Counted from the first letter of the stretch, positions 28,203-38,592 are shown. The stretch is 64,000 bases of DNA from an uncultured Clostridia bacterium (GCA_947631455.1 CANRLH010000001.1:327308-391307); one strand, 5' to 3'. Notes: generated from the letters alone by a model not told the origin. Made by a program: numbers and translations.

Positions 28203-28550
28203 CGGGAAAATTGTACAACCAAATAGAGCATGAAAAGCTGTCAGGACAGGATATTTCCGTCAACGAGGTACTCAAAAAACTTGGACTGTCCAAAAGCGGA
28301 TATTATGATTTTGTCGGAAGAAAACCATCCGAAACGGCGAAAAAAGTGGGACAACGCCTGCATAGAATCATTTCATTCGCTGATAAAGCGTGAATGGCTG
28401 AACAGATTTATTATCCGCAATATGGATCATGCCCGCAGGCTCATATTTGAATACATAGACACATTCTACAACACCACAAGAATACACAGTGCCTGCAACT
28501 ATTTCTCTCCAGAAGAATTTGAACGCAATTACGCGCAGCGTGTATCGTAA
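28199..28550 (+). pseudogene. IS3-family transposase OrfB, internal deletion
   Basis: N-terminal SVNEVLKKLGLSKSGYYDF joined to C-terminal KKWDNACIESFHSLIKREWLNRFIIRNMDHARRLIFEYIDTFYNTTRIHSACNYFSPEEFE in a different frame; most of the DDE core is missing. Confidence 0.8.
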
Positions 28551-28725
28551 GATCACAAACCAGCGTTTATGCCGCATAAGAAAGCCTACCACATTTTTCA
28601 TAGGCTCATTGTCAACAGACCGAGGAATAAATGCGGTATCACTTTTGTACAGTTTCACGTTTTTTCACTTTAAGTTGTCCGGAATCTTGACAGAGGAGCA
28701 CTTCGAAAAACGGCGTTTGGGCAGC

Positions 28726-28754
28726 AAAAAAGCCCGACAAAATCGGGCTTTTTG
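28726..28754 (-). terminator. Rho-independent terminator downstream of tRNA-Ser
   Basis: aaaaaagcccga-caaaa-tcgggctttttg. Confidence 0.75.
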
Positions 28755-28783
28755 TCAGGTACATCTTTTTCGTACCCTTTTGA

Positions 28784-28872
28784 TGGCGGAGACGGCGAGA
28801 TTCGAACTCGCGGGGGATTGCTCCCTAACTGATTTCGAGTCAGCCCCGTTATGACCACTTCGATACGTCTCC
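28784..28872 (-). tRNA. tRNA-Ser (anticodon CGA), CCA encoded
   Basis: Minus strand GGAGACG...CTGACTCGAAATCAG...GTTCGAATC...CGTCTCCGCCA; acceptor stem pairs; long class II variable arm. Confidence 0.92.
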
Positions 28873-29032
28873 GAATAAATTGTTGTGTATAAAAAGACAG
28901 CTTAATAAGTATATCATACTTTCAAGGTGAATGCAAGAGATTTTACAAACTTTTTGGTACCGGTTTAAGGTGGCGAATTTTTAAAATAAAAACGGAAATA
29001 ATAACAGCAAAACATTGAAAGGGGATCATCTT

Positions 29033-29467
29033 TTGATAGAACAGGATACGATTAAGCTGTTAAGAGAATGTGACGCGGGTGTTAAAATGGGAGTTTCCGC
29101 AATAGACGAGGTAAATGACCGTGTAAAAAGCGAAGAGTTTAAGCATTGTCTTACCTATTGCAAGTCTGAGCATATAAAGCTTCAGCATGAGATTGAGTCG
29201 GCACTTGACAGATTTCATGACGATGGAAAGGAGCCGAATCCCATGGCAAAGGGGATGTCGTGGATGAAGACCAACTTTAAAATGGCGGCAGACGCATCGG
29301 ATAACACAATAGCTGATCTGATAACCGACGGCTGTAATATGGGAGTCAAGTCGTTAAACAGGTATCTGAATCAGTATGAGGCGGCTGACGAACACACAAA
29401 GGATATCACAAAGCGTCTGATAAATCTTGAGCAGCAGCTAACAAATGATGTGCGCGGTTATCTGTAA
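29033..29467 (+). CDS. Ferritin-like/DUF2383-type helical protein
   Basis: Helical sequence LIEQDTIKLLRECDAGVKMGVSAIDEV ... EHIKLQHEIESAL; likely TTG start after aaaggggatcat. Confidence 0.6.
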   Translation: MIEQDTIKLLRECDAGVKMGVSAIDEVNDRVKSEEFKHCLTYCKSEHIKLQHEIESALDRFHDDGKEPNPMAKGMSWMKTNFKMAADASDNTIADLITDGCNMGVKSLNRYLNQYEAADEHTKDITKRLINLEQQLTNDVRGYL

Positions 29468-29470
29468 AAT

Positions 29471-29503
29471 TAAGAGCCTTTGAGGATATATCTCAAAGGC
29501 TTT
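29471..29503 (+). terminator. Rho-independent terminator
   Basis: gagcctttgaggatatatctcaaaggcttta hairpin with short T-tract after the stop codon at 29467. Confidence 0.55.
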
Positions 29504-29544
29504 ATCAGTAATATAAGTGAAAAAGGCTGTAAACAAAGCTAACG

Positions 29545-29976
29545 TTATTTTCCGAATTCGTCCTCCATTTTTTTGATAAGATCCACACGTCTTGCGTGTC
29601 TGCCGCCTTCAAATTCGGTGTTTAAAAATACATCGACAAGCTCCTTTGCAAGTCCTGAGCCGACGACTCTCGCGCCAAAGCAAAGCACGTTAGCATCGTT
29701 GTGAAGTCGAGTGTATTTAGCGGAAAAATAGTCAGAGCAACATGCCGCACGAATTCCCTTTACCTTGTTAGCGGCAATGGAAATTCCTATTCCCGTTCCG
29801 CATATAAGTATAGCCTTTTCGGCTTCTCCTTTTACAACAGCCTGGCATACGGCTTTTGCAGCGTCAGGATACTCAGCGCAGCCGAAGTCCTTGTATTCAA
29901 TGTTATTTTCCTCAAAGTAAGTAATGATCTCTTGTTTAAGATCTACCGCCGCATGGTCGTTACCTATAGCAATCAT
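29545..29976 (-). CDS. rpiB: Ribose-5-phosphate isomerase B
   Basis: MIAIGNDHAAVDLKQEI ... LICGTGIGISIAANKVKGIRAA ... HNDANVLCFGARVVG. Confidence 0.92.
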   Translation of the reverse strand: MIAIGNDHAAVDLKQEIITYFEENNIEYKDFGCAEYPDAAKAVCQAVVKGEAEKAILICGTGIGISIAANKVKGIRAACCSDYFSAKYTRLHNDANVLCFGARVVGSGLAKELVDVFLNTEFEGGRHARRVDLIKKMEDEFGK

Positions 29977-30189
29977 TTTTACACGCTCCTTATATATCTG
30001 GTTTCCGATTTTAATATACACCTGATGAGTATATTTGTCAACTCATTGATTATTTATCTTACAAAACAGGGATTTTAAAAATTATCGCTTTATATCAAAA
30101 CACCCCTTTGAAATATATTTCAGCTTTAGCTTACAGGGGATTACATAATCAGGCAACCATTAAAGATAAATAATATTAAAAAACCTACC

Positions 30190-31146
30190 TTAATTATTTA
30201 CTTTGTTAATAGGGCGTCCATCTAAAAAAGCCTTAAGATTTTCCGAAACCTTTTTAACAAGACGCCTCCTTGTTTCAATGGGAGCCCAAGCAATGTGAGG
30301 AGTAATAGTTATGTTATTAAGGTCTATCAAGGGGCAGTCCTCTCTCATCGGCTCATTGGTCAAAACGTCGATAGACGCATGAGCTATTTGTCCGTTTTTA
30401 AGTGCGTAAGCCAGGTCATTTTCGTTTATAACTCCGCCGCGAGATGTGTTTATAAGCAAAGCGCCGGGCTTGCACAGAGATAAGGTCTGCTTGTTGATTA
30501 TTTCTTTTGTATCCTCGTTTAATGGACAGTGCAGAGTTATTATATCACTTTTTTCCATGACCTCATCAAGCGAAGCGGGCTGTGCTTTACCTGCGATTTT
30601 TTCGGGAGTTCTTGTATAGGCCAAAACGTTCATGCTAAAGGCCTTTGCGATCTGTGCAACCTTCTTTCCGATATCGCCGAAGCCGATTATGCCTATGGTC
30701 TTGCCTGAAAGCTCAAATATAGGAATATAGAAATATGAAAAGAATTTATAGTTTATCCAGTCGCCGTTAGCGGTAGAAGCCTTGTACTCTGAGATTTTAT
30801 TATAGTAGTCCAGAATAAGCGCAAACGTATGCTGAGCAACCGAATCGGTTGAATAAGCCGGAACATTTGCTACAACAGCGCCGAAATCGCTTGCAGCTTT
30901 CAGGTCTATATTATTGTAGCCTGTTGCAAAAAGCCCCACGTATTTTAAATTAGGGCATGACTTAAAAACCTCTCTTGTGATAAGGCACTTATTGCAGATA
31001 ACACAGTCCGCATCGCCGATGGCGCGGGCAACTTCGTCGTTTGGAACAAATCCGTAAACAGTGGTATCGCACAAAGAAGTTATATCTTCAAGAGAAACGT
31101 CACCATTTTTTGATACGGTTTCACTGTCGAGAATAACCAGTTTCAT
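30190..31146 (-). CDS. D-2-hydroxyacid dehydrogenase (glycerate dehydrogenase-like)
   Basis: GKTIGIIGFGDIGKKVAQIAKAF, INTSRGGVINENDL, ITPHIAWA. Confidence 0.9.
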   Translation of the reverse strand: MKLVILDSETVSKNGDVSLEDITSLCDTTVYGFVPNDEVARAIGDADCVICNKCLITREVFKSCPNLKYVGLFATGYNNIDLKAASDFGAVVANVPAYSTDSVAQHTFALILDYYNKISEYKASTANGDWINYKFFSYFYIPIFELSGKTIGIIGFGDIGKKVAQIAKAFSMNVLAYTRTPEKIAGKAQPASLDEVMEKSDIITLHCPLNEDTKEIINKQTLSLCKPGALLINTSRGGVINENDLAYALKNGQIAHASIDVLTNEPMREDCPLIDLNNITITPHIAWAPIETRRRLVKKVSENLKAFLDGRPINKVNN

Positions 31147-32385
31147 TTACAGCGATACCTCAACTCCGCCGACCGGCCTGATCGACAGAACATGACAAGA
31201 GCCCTCACCGAACGCACCGTCAAGAACTGAGATAAACTCGGATAGCTTATCGTTAGGAACAAACGCCTGAATCGTGCCGGCAAAGCCGCCGCCGTGAACA
31301 CGAGATGCACCTGTGCCGTTTAAAACTTCGCCTGCAAGATAAAGTCCAACACTCAGCCCCTGCTCACGTGGAGTACTGTTTGCATAAATGTTTTGGAGAT
31401 ACTTGTATGATGAATCCCCCGATTCGTTTACCTTCTTTAAGAATGCGTCAAAGTCACCAATTTTAAGAGCCTGTGACTGCGCGTCCACTCTGTCGTTGTC
31501 ATCGATGAAATGAAGCGCCCTTAAAAGAGCTCTGTCGCCGCATTTTTGTCTTATCTCGCCAATTCTTTGAAGTATCTGCTTTTTGGAAATTCCTCTTAAG
31601 ACGTTCTTGCCGAAAAGCCGGGCAACACTTTTCATTTCATTTGGAATAGCGGCGTACTCGGGAGTTAAGTCTGCATGATTTCCCTTTGTGTCCACTATGC
31701 ACAAAGAGTATCCGCACTTTTTAAAATCAAAGTTTATTTTGTTTATAACAGGTTTTTTGGGATCGTTAAAATCTATTGTTATAAAGCTTCCTACACTTGA
31801 GGCCATCTGATCCATCAGCCCGGAAGGCTTACCGAAGTATTCGTTTTCCGCGTATTGAGATATCTGCGCAGCTTCAATGTCTGAGATTTCTCCACTGTTG
31901 TAAAGAGAGTTTAATATCGTGCATAAAAGCACCTCGAAAGCTGCTGAAGAAGAAAGACCGGAGCCTTTAAGCACGTTAGATGTCGTATAAGCTTTAAAGC
32001 CGCCGATATTGTAGCCCCGGTCTTTAAATCCTGCGCACACACCTCTTATCAGAGCGGCAGAAGTGTTTTTTTCATTCTCACGCACATTTAGGTCTGATAT
32101 ATCTACAGTGTCCTTTTCAAAGCCCTCGCTTTTTACTTCAATTATATTGTCGTCGGTTGCGGTGACTGCCGCAATAACGTCAAGAGAAACTCCCGCGGCC
32201 AGAACCTTGCCGAAGTTGTGGTCGGTATGATTTCCGCCGATCTCGGTTCTTCCGGGTGCGGAAAAAAATCTCACCTGAGCGTTGCCGAAAAGCTCTTTAA
32301 AACTTTCTGCGGCTTTTTTGTATCTTTCTGACTGACAGGCGACATTGTCTTGGGTGTAAATATCGGAAAGGGTATAAGTTTTCAT
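31147..32385 (-). CDS. galK: Galactokinase
   Basis: APGRTEIGGNHTDHNFGKVL, GSGLSSSAAFEV, RVHGGGFAGTIQAF. Confidence 0.92.
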   Translation of the reverse strand: MKTYTLSDIYTQDNVACQSERYKKAAESFKELFGNAQVRFFSAPGRTEIGGNHTDHNFGKVLAAGVSLDVIAAVTATDDNIIEVKSEGFEKDTVDISDLNVRENEKNTSAALIRGVCAGFKDRGYNIGGFKAYTTSNVLKGSGLSSSAAFEVLLCTILNSLYNSGEISDIEAAQISQYAENEYFGKPSGLMDQMASSVGSFITIDFNDPKKPVINKINFDFKKCGYSLCIVDTKGNHADLTPEYAAIPNEMKSVARLFGKNVLRGISKKQILQRIGEIRQKCGDRALLRALHFIDDNDRVDAQSQALKIGDFDAFLKKVNESGDSSYKYLQNIYANSTPREQGLSVGLYLAGEVLNGTGASRVHGGGFAGTIQAFVPNDKLSEFISVLDGAFGEGSCHVLSIRPVGGVEVSL

Positions 32386-32711
32386 AATTTCCTCCGTATA
32401 TAAATTCTTTAGTATATATTAGTAAAACTGGTTTTCAGAACAAGTAGGACAATGGTCGTTGATCAAGAATCAAGACCTTACCTAAGTTCATCATAAAAAC
32501 ATAAATGTTGCGCACATTCATAATAACTGGCTAAGTCACAATGTGTTAAACATCTTGTCTAAATAATTTTACCATATCTTAGTTATTTTTTCAAGAGCAG
32601 ATAGGTGATTATATGCAGAGTTAGTGTCGTCATTTACACTAAATTGTTGCTTTTTTATAATAATTGTGTTATACTGTTTATATAATTGTATACATAAAGG
32701 GAGATTATCAA

Positions 32712-34433
32712 ATGAAAGAACTTATGCTCGGAAACAAGGCATTTGCAAGAGGACTTTATGAAGCCGGCTGCAAGGTCGTTTCGTCTTATCCGGGAACACC
32801 GTCGACGGAGATAACCGAAGAGGCGGCGAAATACGATGAAATATACGCAGAGTGGGCGCCAAACGAAAAGGTTGCGATGGAGGTAGCGCTCGGCGCATCA
32901 ATGGCTGGGGCAAGAAGCTTTTGCGGAATGAAGCATGTAGGGCTTAATGTTGCGGCTGACCCGCTTTACACGGCGTCATATACGGGAGTAAACGGGGGAA
33001 TGGTTATAGCTGTTGCGGACGATCCGGGAATGCACTCGTCACAGAACGAGCAGGATTCCCGTCATCACGCAGAGGCGTCAAAGGTAATGATGCTGGAGCC
33101 ATCGGACTCTGACGAATGTAAGAGATACACGAAGCTTGCGTTTGAGCTTTCTGAGAGGTTTGACACACCGGTTATTGTCAGAATGTCAACAAGGGTTTCT
33201 CACTCTCAGTCTGCGGTTGAGCTTAAAGAGCGCGATGAAATTTCGCTTAAGGATTATGAAAAGAACCCGTCTAAGTATGTTATGATGCCCGCATATGCAA
33301 GGGGCAGACACGTTTTTGTCGAGCAGAGAACGCTTGATGAGATTGAGTATGCGGAGTCGTGCGATATAAATACGGTAGAAGATAACGGCGCCGATATAGG
33401 TGTTATCACAAGCGGGATTTCATATGTTTATTCAAAGGAAGCGCTTGGCGACAGAGTTAATTACTTAAAGCTAGGAATTGTTTATCCATTGCCTAAAAAG
33501 CTCATTGAGGATTTCTGTAAAAAGTGCAAAAAGGTTTATGTTATAGAAGAGCTTGACCCGTTTATAGAGAATCACTGCAAAGCGTTGGGTGTTGAAGTTA
33601 TCGGTAAAGAGATATTCAGTATGCTTGGCGAGTATTCACAGAGCCTTATCGCAGAGAGAGTATTCGGTGAGAAAAAGGACTATACCGAGCTTGATGAGCA
33701 GATACCTGTACGCCCGCCTGTAATGTGTGCCGGCTGTCCGCACAGGGGATTGTTCTACTGTCTGTCAAAGCTTGGGCTCACAGTATCGGGAGATATTGGC
33801 TGTTATACCTTAGGCGCAGCCGCTCCGCTTACCGCAATGGATTCGACTATATGTATGGGAGCGTCAATATCTGCGCTTCACGGCTTTAACAAAGCAAGAG
33901 AAGGTGCGGATAAAAAGAGCGTTGCGGTAATAGGTGACTCGACATTTATGCACAGCGGAATGACAGGGCTTGTAAACATTGCGTACAACGCGTCAAACTC
34001 GCTTGTTATAATCCTTGACAACTCGATAACGGGAATGACCGGTCATCAGCAGAATCCAACTACCGGAAAAAATCTTAAGGGTGATCCTGCGGCGGCGGTA
34101 AACCTTGAGGAGCTTTGCAAGGCTATCGGCATAAAAAATGTAAGCGTTGTAGACCCTTATCATATGAGCGAGTGTGAAAAAGTGATTAAGGAAAAGGTAG
34201 CACTTGACGAGCCGTGCGTAATAATCTCACGCCGCCCGTGCGCACTGCTCAAATATGTAAAGCACAATCCTCCGCTTAATGTCGAAAGCGATAAGTGCGT
34301 CGGCTGTAAGCAGTGCTTAAAGATCGGCTGTCCTGCAATTTCTATCCACGATAAAAAGTGTGAGATAGACAGCACACAGTGCGTCGGCTGTGGTATCTGC
34401 AAGGAAATGTGCAGACTCGGAGCGATCAGGTAA
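32712..34433 (+). CDS. iorA: Indolepyruvate ferredoxin oxidoreductase alpha subunit
   Basis: SYPGTPSTEITEEAAKY, PPVMCAGCPHRGLFY, GDIGCYTLG, two C-terminal CxxCxxxC ferredoxin motifs; ATG 32712. Confidence 0.93.
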   Translation: MKELMLGNKAFARGLYEAGCKVVSSYPGTPSTEITEEAAKYDEIYAEWAPNEKVAMEVALGASMAGARSFCGMKHVGLNVAADPLYTASYTGVNGGMVIAVADDPGMHSSQNEQDSRHHAEASKVMMLEPSDSDECKRYTKLAFELSERFDTPVIVRMSTRVSHSQSAVELKERDEISLKDYEKNPSKYVMMPAYARGRHVFVEQRTLDEIEYAESCDINTVEDNGADIGVITSGISYVYSKEALGDRVNYLKLGIVYPLPKKLIEDFCKKCKKVYVIEELDPFIENHCKALGVEVIGKEIFSMLGEYSQSLIAERVFGEKKDYTELDEQIPVRPPVMCAGCPHRGLFYCLSKLGLTVSGDIGCYTLGAAAPLTAMDSTICMGASISALHGFNKAREGADKKSVAVIGDSTFMHSGMTGLVNIAYNASNSLVIILDNSITGMTGHQQNPTTGKNLKGDPAAAVNLEELCKAIGIKNVSVVDPYHMSECEKVIKEKVALDEPCVIISRRPCALLKYVKHNPPLNVESDKCVGCKQCLKIGCPAISIHDKKCEIDSTQCVGCGICKEMCRLGAIR

Positions 34434-34666
34434 ATGACGCTTAAGTCAATTCTGGCTGTCGGCGCAGGAGGTGCGATAGGCGCGGCCATGTGGAACAAAA
34501 CAAAGCCTCGGGAAGAGTTATGGAGAAGTGCAAGCTTCATTTTGTGAGATACGGTGAGTTTCAAAAGTTAGACGGAACCTTAAAAATGCGTTCAATGGAA
34601 TATGAAGGTGAAATATAAATTCTGTCTTACGTTTTTTAAAAGAAAAAATATTAAGGAGAAAATAGT

Positions 34667-35239
34667 ATGCAAACAAAATCAATTATGATAGTCGGCGTAG
34701 GAGGACAGGGGTCGTTGCTTGCCTCTCGTCTGTTAGGAAGTGTTCTTATTTCCCGGGGCTATGATGTAAAGGTGTCTGAGGTCCACGGAATGAGCCAGAG
34801 AGGCGGTTCGGTAGTGACCTATGTAAAGTACGGGGACAAGGTGTATTCGCCGGTAATAGAAAAGGGCGAGGCGGATGTTATAATAAGCTTTGAGGAGCTT
34901 GAAGCCGCACGCTGGATATCTCATTTAAAGCCGGGCGGAACTATAATCACATCAACTCAGCAGATCGATCCTATGCCGGTGATATCGGGCGTTGCCGAGT
35001 ATCCTGATAAGCTGATAGAAAAGATCGAGAATGCGGGCGCTAAAGTGATCGCGGTGGACGCTTTATCGCTTGCACAAAAGGCGGGAAACGCAAAAGCTTC
35101 TAATGTTGTACTTATGGGAAAGGTAGCAAGCCTGCTTGATTTTGATGAAAGCTGTTGGCAAAATGCGCTTAAGAAACTTGTACCGCCAAAGTTTCTGGAG
35201 GTAAACAAGATAGCTTTTGAGCTTGGCAAGAACGCTTAA
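34667..35239 (+). CDS. iorB: Indolepyruvate oxidoreductase beta subunit
   Basis: IMIVGVGGQGSLLASRLLG, EVHGMSQRGGSVVTYVKYG. Confidence 0.92.
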   Translation: MQTKSIMIVGVGGQGSLLASRLLGSVLISRGYDVKVSEVHGMSQRGGSVVTYVKYGDKVYSPVIEKGEADVIISFEELEAARWISHLKPGGTIITSTQQIDPMPVISGVAEYPDKLIEKIENAGAKVIAVDALSLAQKAGNAKASNVVLMGKVASLLDFDESCWQNALKKLVPPKFLEVNKIAFELGKNA

Positions 35240-35315
35240 AGGGTGGAATACACGGCTTTTTCGGCGAGCATATCGCCGTTAGATAAATAACATCTTGAAA
35301 AGGACGGGAATTTAA

Positions 35316-36623
35316 GTGGAGAAGAATTATTACCAGAAAGAAATCGAGTGTATGGATATAGACTCGATGAAAAAGCTTCAGACAGAGAGGCTTATCAAGC
35401 AGGTAAAGTACGTTTGGGATAATGTACCTTACTACCGGAAGAAAATGGAGAAAAAGTCAGTTACGCCGGATGATATAAAGGAGCTGTCTGACCTTTCCAA
35501 GCTTCCGTTTTTGTCAAAGGACGACTTAAGAGAGGCTTATCCATATGGACTTTTAGCAAGACCGCTCTCTGACTGTGTAAGGATTCAGTCTACAAGCGGA
35601 ACCACAGGAAAAAGAGTAGTTGCGTTTTACACTCAGCCTGATATCGACATATGGGAGGAGTGCTGTGCAAGAGCAGTTGTAGCGGCAGGCGGAACGAAAG
35701 ATGATGTGTGTCAGGTGTGCTACGGCTACGGACTTTTCACGGGCGGCCCCGGTCTAAACGGCGGTTCACATAAAGTGGGCTGTCTCACACTTCCTATGTC
35801 ATCGGGAAACACCGAGAGACAGATCCAGTTTATGAGAGACCTCGGCTCTACCATACTTTGCTGTACGCCGTCTTATGCTGCATACATAGGTGAAACGCTT
35901 CACGATATGGGTTACACTACCGACGATATTAAGCTTAAAGCGGGAATTTTCGGAGCAGAGCCGTGGACAGAGCAGATGCGTAAGGAGATAGAGCGTCTTC
36001 TGGGAATAAAGGCATATGATATTTACGGACTTACCGAGATAAGCGGCCCGGGTGTTTCCTTTGAGTGCGAGGAACAGACAGGAATGCACATCTGTGAGGA
36101 TCACTTTATACCTGAAATAATTGACCCTGAAACAGGAGAGGTTTTGCCGGAGGGTGAAAAGGGCGAACTTGTATTTACCAGTATAACCAAAGAGGCTTTT
36201 CCGCTTTTAAGGTATAGAACGAGAGACATTTGCGTGCTTTCTAGGGAAAAGTGTTCGTGCGGAAGAACGCTTATCAAAATGACAAAGCCAATGGGCAGAA
36301 GTGACGATATGCTTATCATCCGCGGGGTAAATGTATTCCCGTCACAGATAGAAACTGTTCTTATAAATCAGGGATATTCGCCTAACTATCTTATAGAGGT
36401 CGACAGGGTAAACAATACCGATACGCTTGATGTTTCTGTTGAAGTCGATGACGAAAAGCTGCTTGATGATGCCGAAGCTAAAGAAGCAAACGCTAAGAAG
36501 CTTGTTGCAGCAATGAAGTCGGTATTGGGAATAAATCCAAAGATCCACCTTGTAGCGCCTAAGTCGATCACAAGAAGTGAAGGCAAGGCGGTAAGGGTAA
36601 TTGACAGAAGAAAGCTTGTGTGA
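35316..36623 (+). CDS. paaK: Phenylacetate-CoA ligase-like adenylate-forming enzyme
   Basis: QSTSGTTGKRVVAFYT, YDIYGLTEISGPGV, RSDDMLIIRGVNVFPSQIE; GTG start. Confidence 0.9.
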   Translation: MEKNYYQKEIECMDIDSMKKLQTERLIKQVKYVWDNVPYYRKKMEKKSVTPDDIKELSDLSKLPFLSKDDLREAYPYGLLARPLSDCVRIQSTSGTTGKRVVAFYTQPDIDIWEECCARAVVAAGGTKDDVCQVCYGYGLFTGGPGLNGGSHKVGCLTLPMSSGNTERQIQFMRDLGSTILCCTPSYAAYIGETLHDMGYTTDDIKLKAGIFGAEPWTEQMRKEIERLLGIKAYDIYGLTEISGPGVSFECEEQTGMHICEDHFIPEIIDPETGEVLPEGEKGELVFTSITKEAFPLLRYRTRDICVLSREKCSCGRTLIKMTKPMGRSDDMLIIRGVNVFPSQIETVLINQGYSPNYLIEVDRVNNTDTLDVSVEVDDEKLLDDAEAKEANAKKLVAAMKSVLGINPKIHLVAPKSITRSEGKAVRVIDRRKLV

Positions 36624-36667
36624 GTTTACAAGGCTTGCAAACGAATAGTGAAATCAATTAGAAATAT

Positions 36668-36702
36668 GGCTTTGGCATAGTAATTATGCCAAAGCCCTTT
36701 TT
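36668..36702 (+). terminator. Rho-independent terminator
   Basis: ggctttggcatagtaattatgccaaagcccttttt. Confidence 0.8.
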
Positions 36703-36848
36703 GCGTGTAAAGGCGGGATATTCTTGACATATGTAAAGTTAAATTATATAATAATATTCAGTTGAAAGGATAAAATTACATTATTTGATTTCTTATTTAT
36801 GGGTATAAAAAATCTGCGTAAAAAGGTAAGAATGAGAGGAAAAAGCGA

Positions 36849-37289
36849 ATGGAAGTCAAAAACTTTACACGAAAAGCGTATTACTATGAGACAGACGGAA
36901 TGGGAATAGTACACCATTCAAATTATATAAGGTGGTTTGAGGAGGCGAGAATATGGTGGCTTGACGAAATGGGCTTTGGCTATGAGAAAATGGAAAAAAT
37001 GGGAGTTATGATACCCGTCTTGTCGGTATCCTGCAAGTATCACTCGCCTGTCAGGTTTAACGATGAGTTTAAGGTGTGTATGATGATATCTGAGTTTTCA
37101 GGAGTTCGTTTTAAAGTTGTGTATAAGCTTTACGATCTTACGACCGAAAAGCTTTCCGCTGAAGGTGAGAGCACTCATTGCTTTGTTTCAAAGGATTTCA
37201 GACCGATAAGGACCAAAAACGATTATCCTGAAATATACCGGGTTTTCAAAGATGCCGAGGGCAGAAAGGACTGGTATGAAAATGAGTGA
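36849..37289 (+). CDS. Acyl-CoA thioesterase (4-hydroxybenzoyl-CoA thioesterase fold)
   Basis: YYETDGMGIVHHSNYIRWFEEAR. Confidence 0.87.
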   Translation: MEVKNFTRKAYYYETDGMGIVHHSNYIRWFEEARIWWLDEMGFGYEKMEKMGVMIPVLSVSCKYHSPVRFNDEFKVCMMISEFSGVRFKVVYKLYDLTTEKLSAEGESTHCFVSKDFRPIRTKNDYPEIYRVFKDAEGRKDWYENE

Positions 37290-38526
37290 AATAAGAGACA
37301 TACGCCTTTGGCAAAGCGGAGAGTTAAAGATCGAGTGGGTAAAGTCTAACATGCCTCTTTTGCGTTCTATTGAGGAGGAGTTTTCAAATAGCAAGCCGTT
37401 TGAGGGGATAAGGATAGCGCTATCGGTACATCTTGAGGCAAAGACTGCGTATCTTTGCAAGGTTCTTTCGGCCGGAGGGGCACAGATGTTTGTCACGGGC
37501 TCAAATCCGCTTTCCACCCAGGACGATGTTGCGGCGGCGCTTGTTCATTCGGGACTTAATGTTTTTGCCTGGTACAACGCTACTGACGAGGAGTATCACA
37601 GGCATATTGAAAGTGTTATAAAGGCGGCGCCGAATATAATCATAGACGACGGAGGAGATCTTGTAAATCTGATCCACAGTGAGTATCCGGAGCTTATTAA
37701 GAACGTGATAGGGGGCTGCGAGGAGACGACCACGGGCATAATACGCCTTATCAATATGAACAAAAACGGAGCGCTCAAATTTCCGATGGTGCTTGTAAAC
37801 AACGCTGACTGCAAGTATTTGTTTGACAACAGATACGGAACAGGCCAGTCGGTCTGGGACGGAATAAACCGAACGACCAATCTGATAGTTGCGGGTAAAA
37901 ACGTAGTTGTGGCCGGATATGGCTGGTGTGGAAAAGGCGTAGCAATGAGAGCTAAGGGACTAGGCGCGTCCGTCATAGTGACCGAGATAGATCCTGTCAA
38001 AGCAATGGAAGCGGTAATGGACGGCTTTAAGGTAATGAAAATGGAAGAGGCGGCAAAGCTCGGAGATTTTTTTATAACGGTAACGGGCTGCAAGGACGTT
38101 ATAACCGAAAAGTCGTTTATGAATATGAAAAACGGCGCGATTATGTGCAATGCCGGACATTTTGACTGCGAGGTCGATGTGGCGACGCTGAAGAAAATAG
38201 CGGTAAGTGTAAGGCCTGCGAGAAACAATATTGAGGCTTATGAGCTTACAAACGGCAAATGTGTTTATGTAATTTCAGAGGGAAGACTGGTAAATCTTGC
38301 GGCGGGAGACGGACACCCGGCTGAGATAATGGATATGTCGTTTGCGATTCAGGCGCTTTCGGCTCAATATCTTGTCAAAAACAAGGGTAAGATAAACGAC
38401 ATGATAATTGATGTGCCCAAGGAAATAGACAAAGAGGTAGCAGACAGAAAGCTCAAGTTCTGGGGGATCGAGATCGACAGGCTCACACCTGATCAGGAGA
38501 GATACTTAAACTCATGGCAGGGATAA
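37273..38526 (+). CDS. ahcY: Adenosylhomocysteinase
   Basis: LSVHLEAKTAYLCKVLSAGGAQMFVTGSNPLSTQDDVAAAL, GYGWCGKGVAMRAKGLGASVIVTEIDP, CNAGHFDCEVD. Confidence 0.92.
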   Translation, partial: GMKMSEIRDIRLWQSGELKIEWVKSNMPLLRSIEEEFSNSKPFEGIRIALSVHLEAKTAYLCKVLSAGGAQMFVTGSNPLSTQDDVAAALVHSGLNVFAWYNATDEEYHRHIESVIKAAPNIIIDDGGDLVNLIHSEYPELIKNVIGGCEETTTGIIRLINMNKNGALKFPMVLVNNADCKYLFDNRYGTGQSVWDGINRTTNLIVAGKNVVVAGYGWCGKGVAMRAKGLGASVIVTEIDPVKAMEAVMDGFKVMKMEEAAKLGDFFITVTGCKDVITEKSFMNMKNGAIMCNAGHFDCEVDVATLKKIAVSVRPARNNIEAYELTNGKCVYVISEGRLVNLAAGDGHPAEIMDMSFAIQALSAQYLVKNKGKINDMIIDVPKEIDKEVADRKLKFWGIEIDRLTPDQERYLNSWQG

Positions 38527-38542
38527 CAGATACACTAAAAAA

Positions 38543-38571
38543 CACCCGATAGGATACTGTCCTGTCGGGTG
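38543..38571. terminator. Terminator hairpin between convergent genes
   Basis: cacccgataggatactgtcctgtcgggtg. Confidence 0.65.
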
Positions 38572-38592
38572 AAATTCAAAGTGAAAACAAAG

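Larger units (their letters stand above)
27846..28681 (+). mobile_element. IS3-family element with internally deleted orfB
   Basis: Imperfect terminal inverted repeats (cagacaccctaaagtgaacaaaaaagtg / cacgttttttcactttaagttgtccg); orfA intact; orfB consists of the N-terminal end fused out of frame to the integrase-core C-terminus. Confidence 0.75.

Noticed and set aside
1-28700. Canonical type VII secretion system
   Set aside because: EccA- and EccC-like ATPases are present, but no clear WXG100 (WxG) protein, EccB/D/E, EsaA or YukD-like gene was found; the HerA ATPase and kinase-vWA-PP2C triad are not standard T7SS parts.
34434-34617. Two short overlapping ORFs after iorA (MTLKSILAVGAGG... and MEKCKLHFVRYGEFQ...)
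   Set aside because: Possible small genes, but no RBS or motif strong enough to support either.
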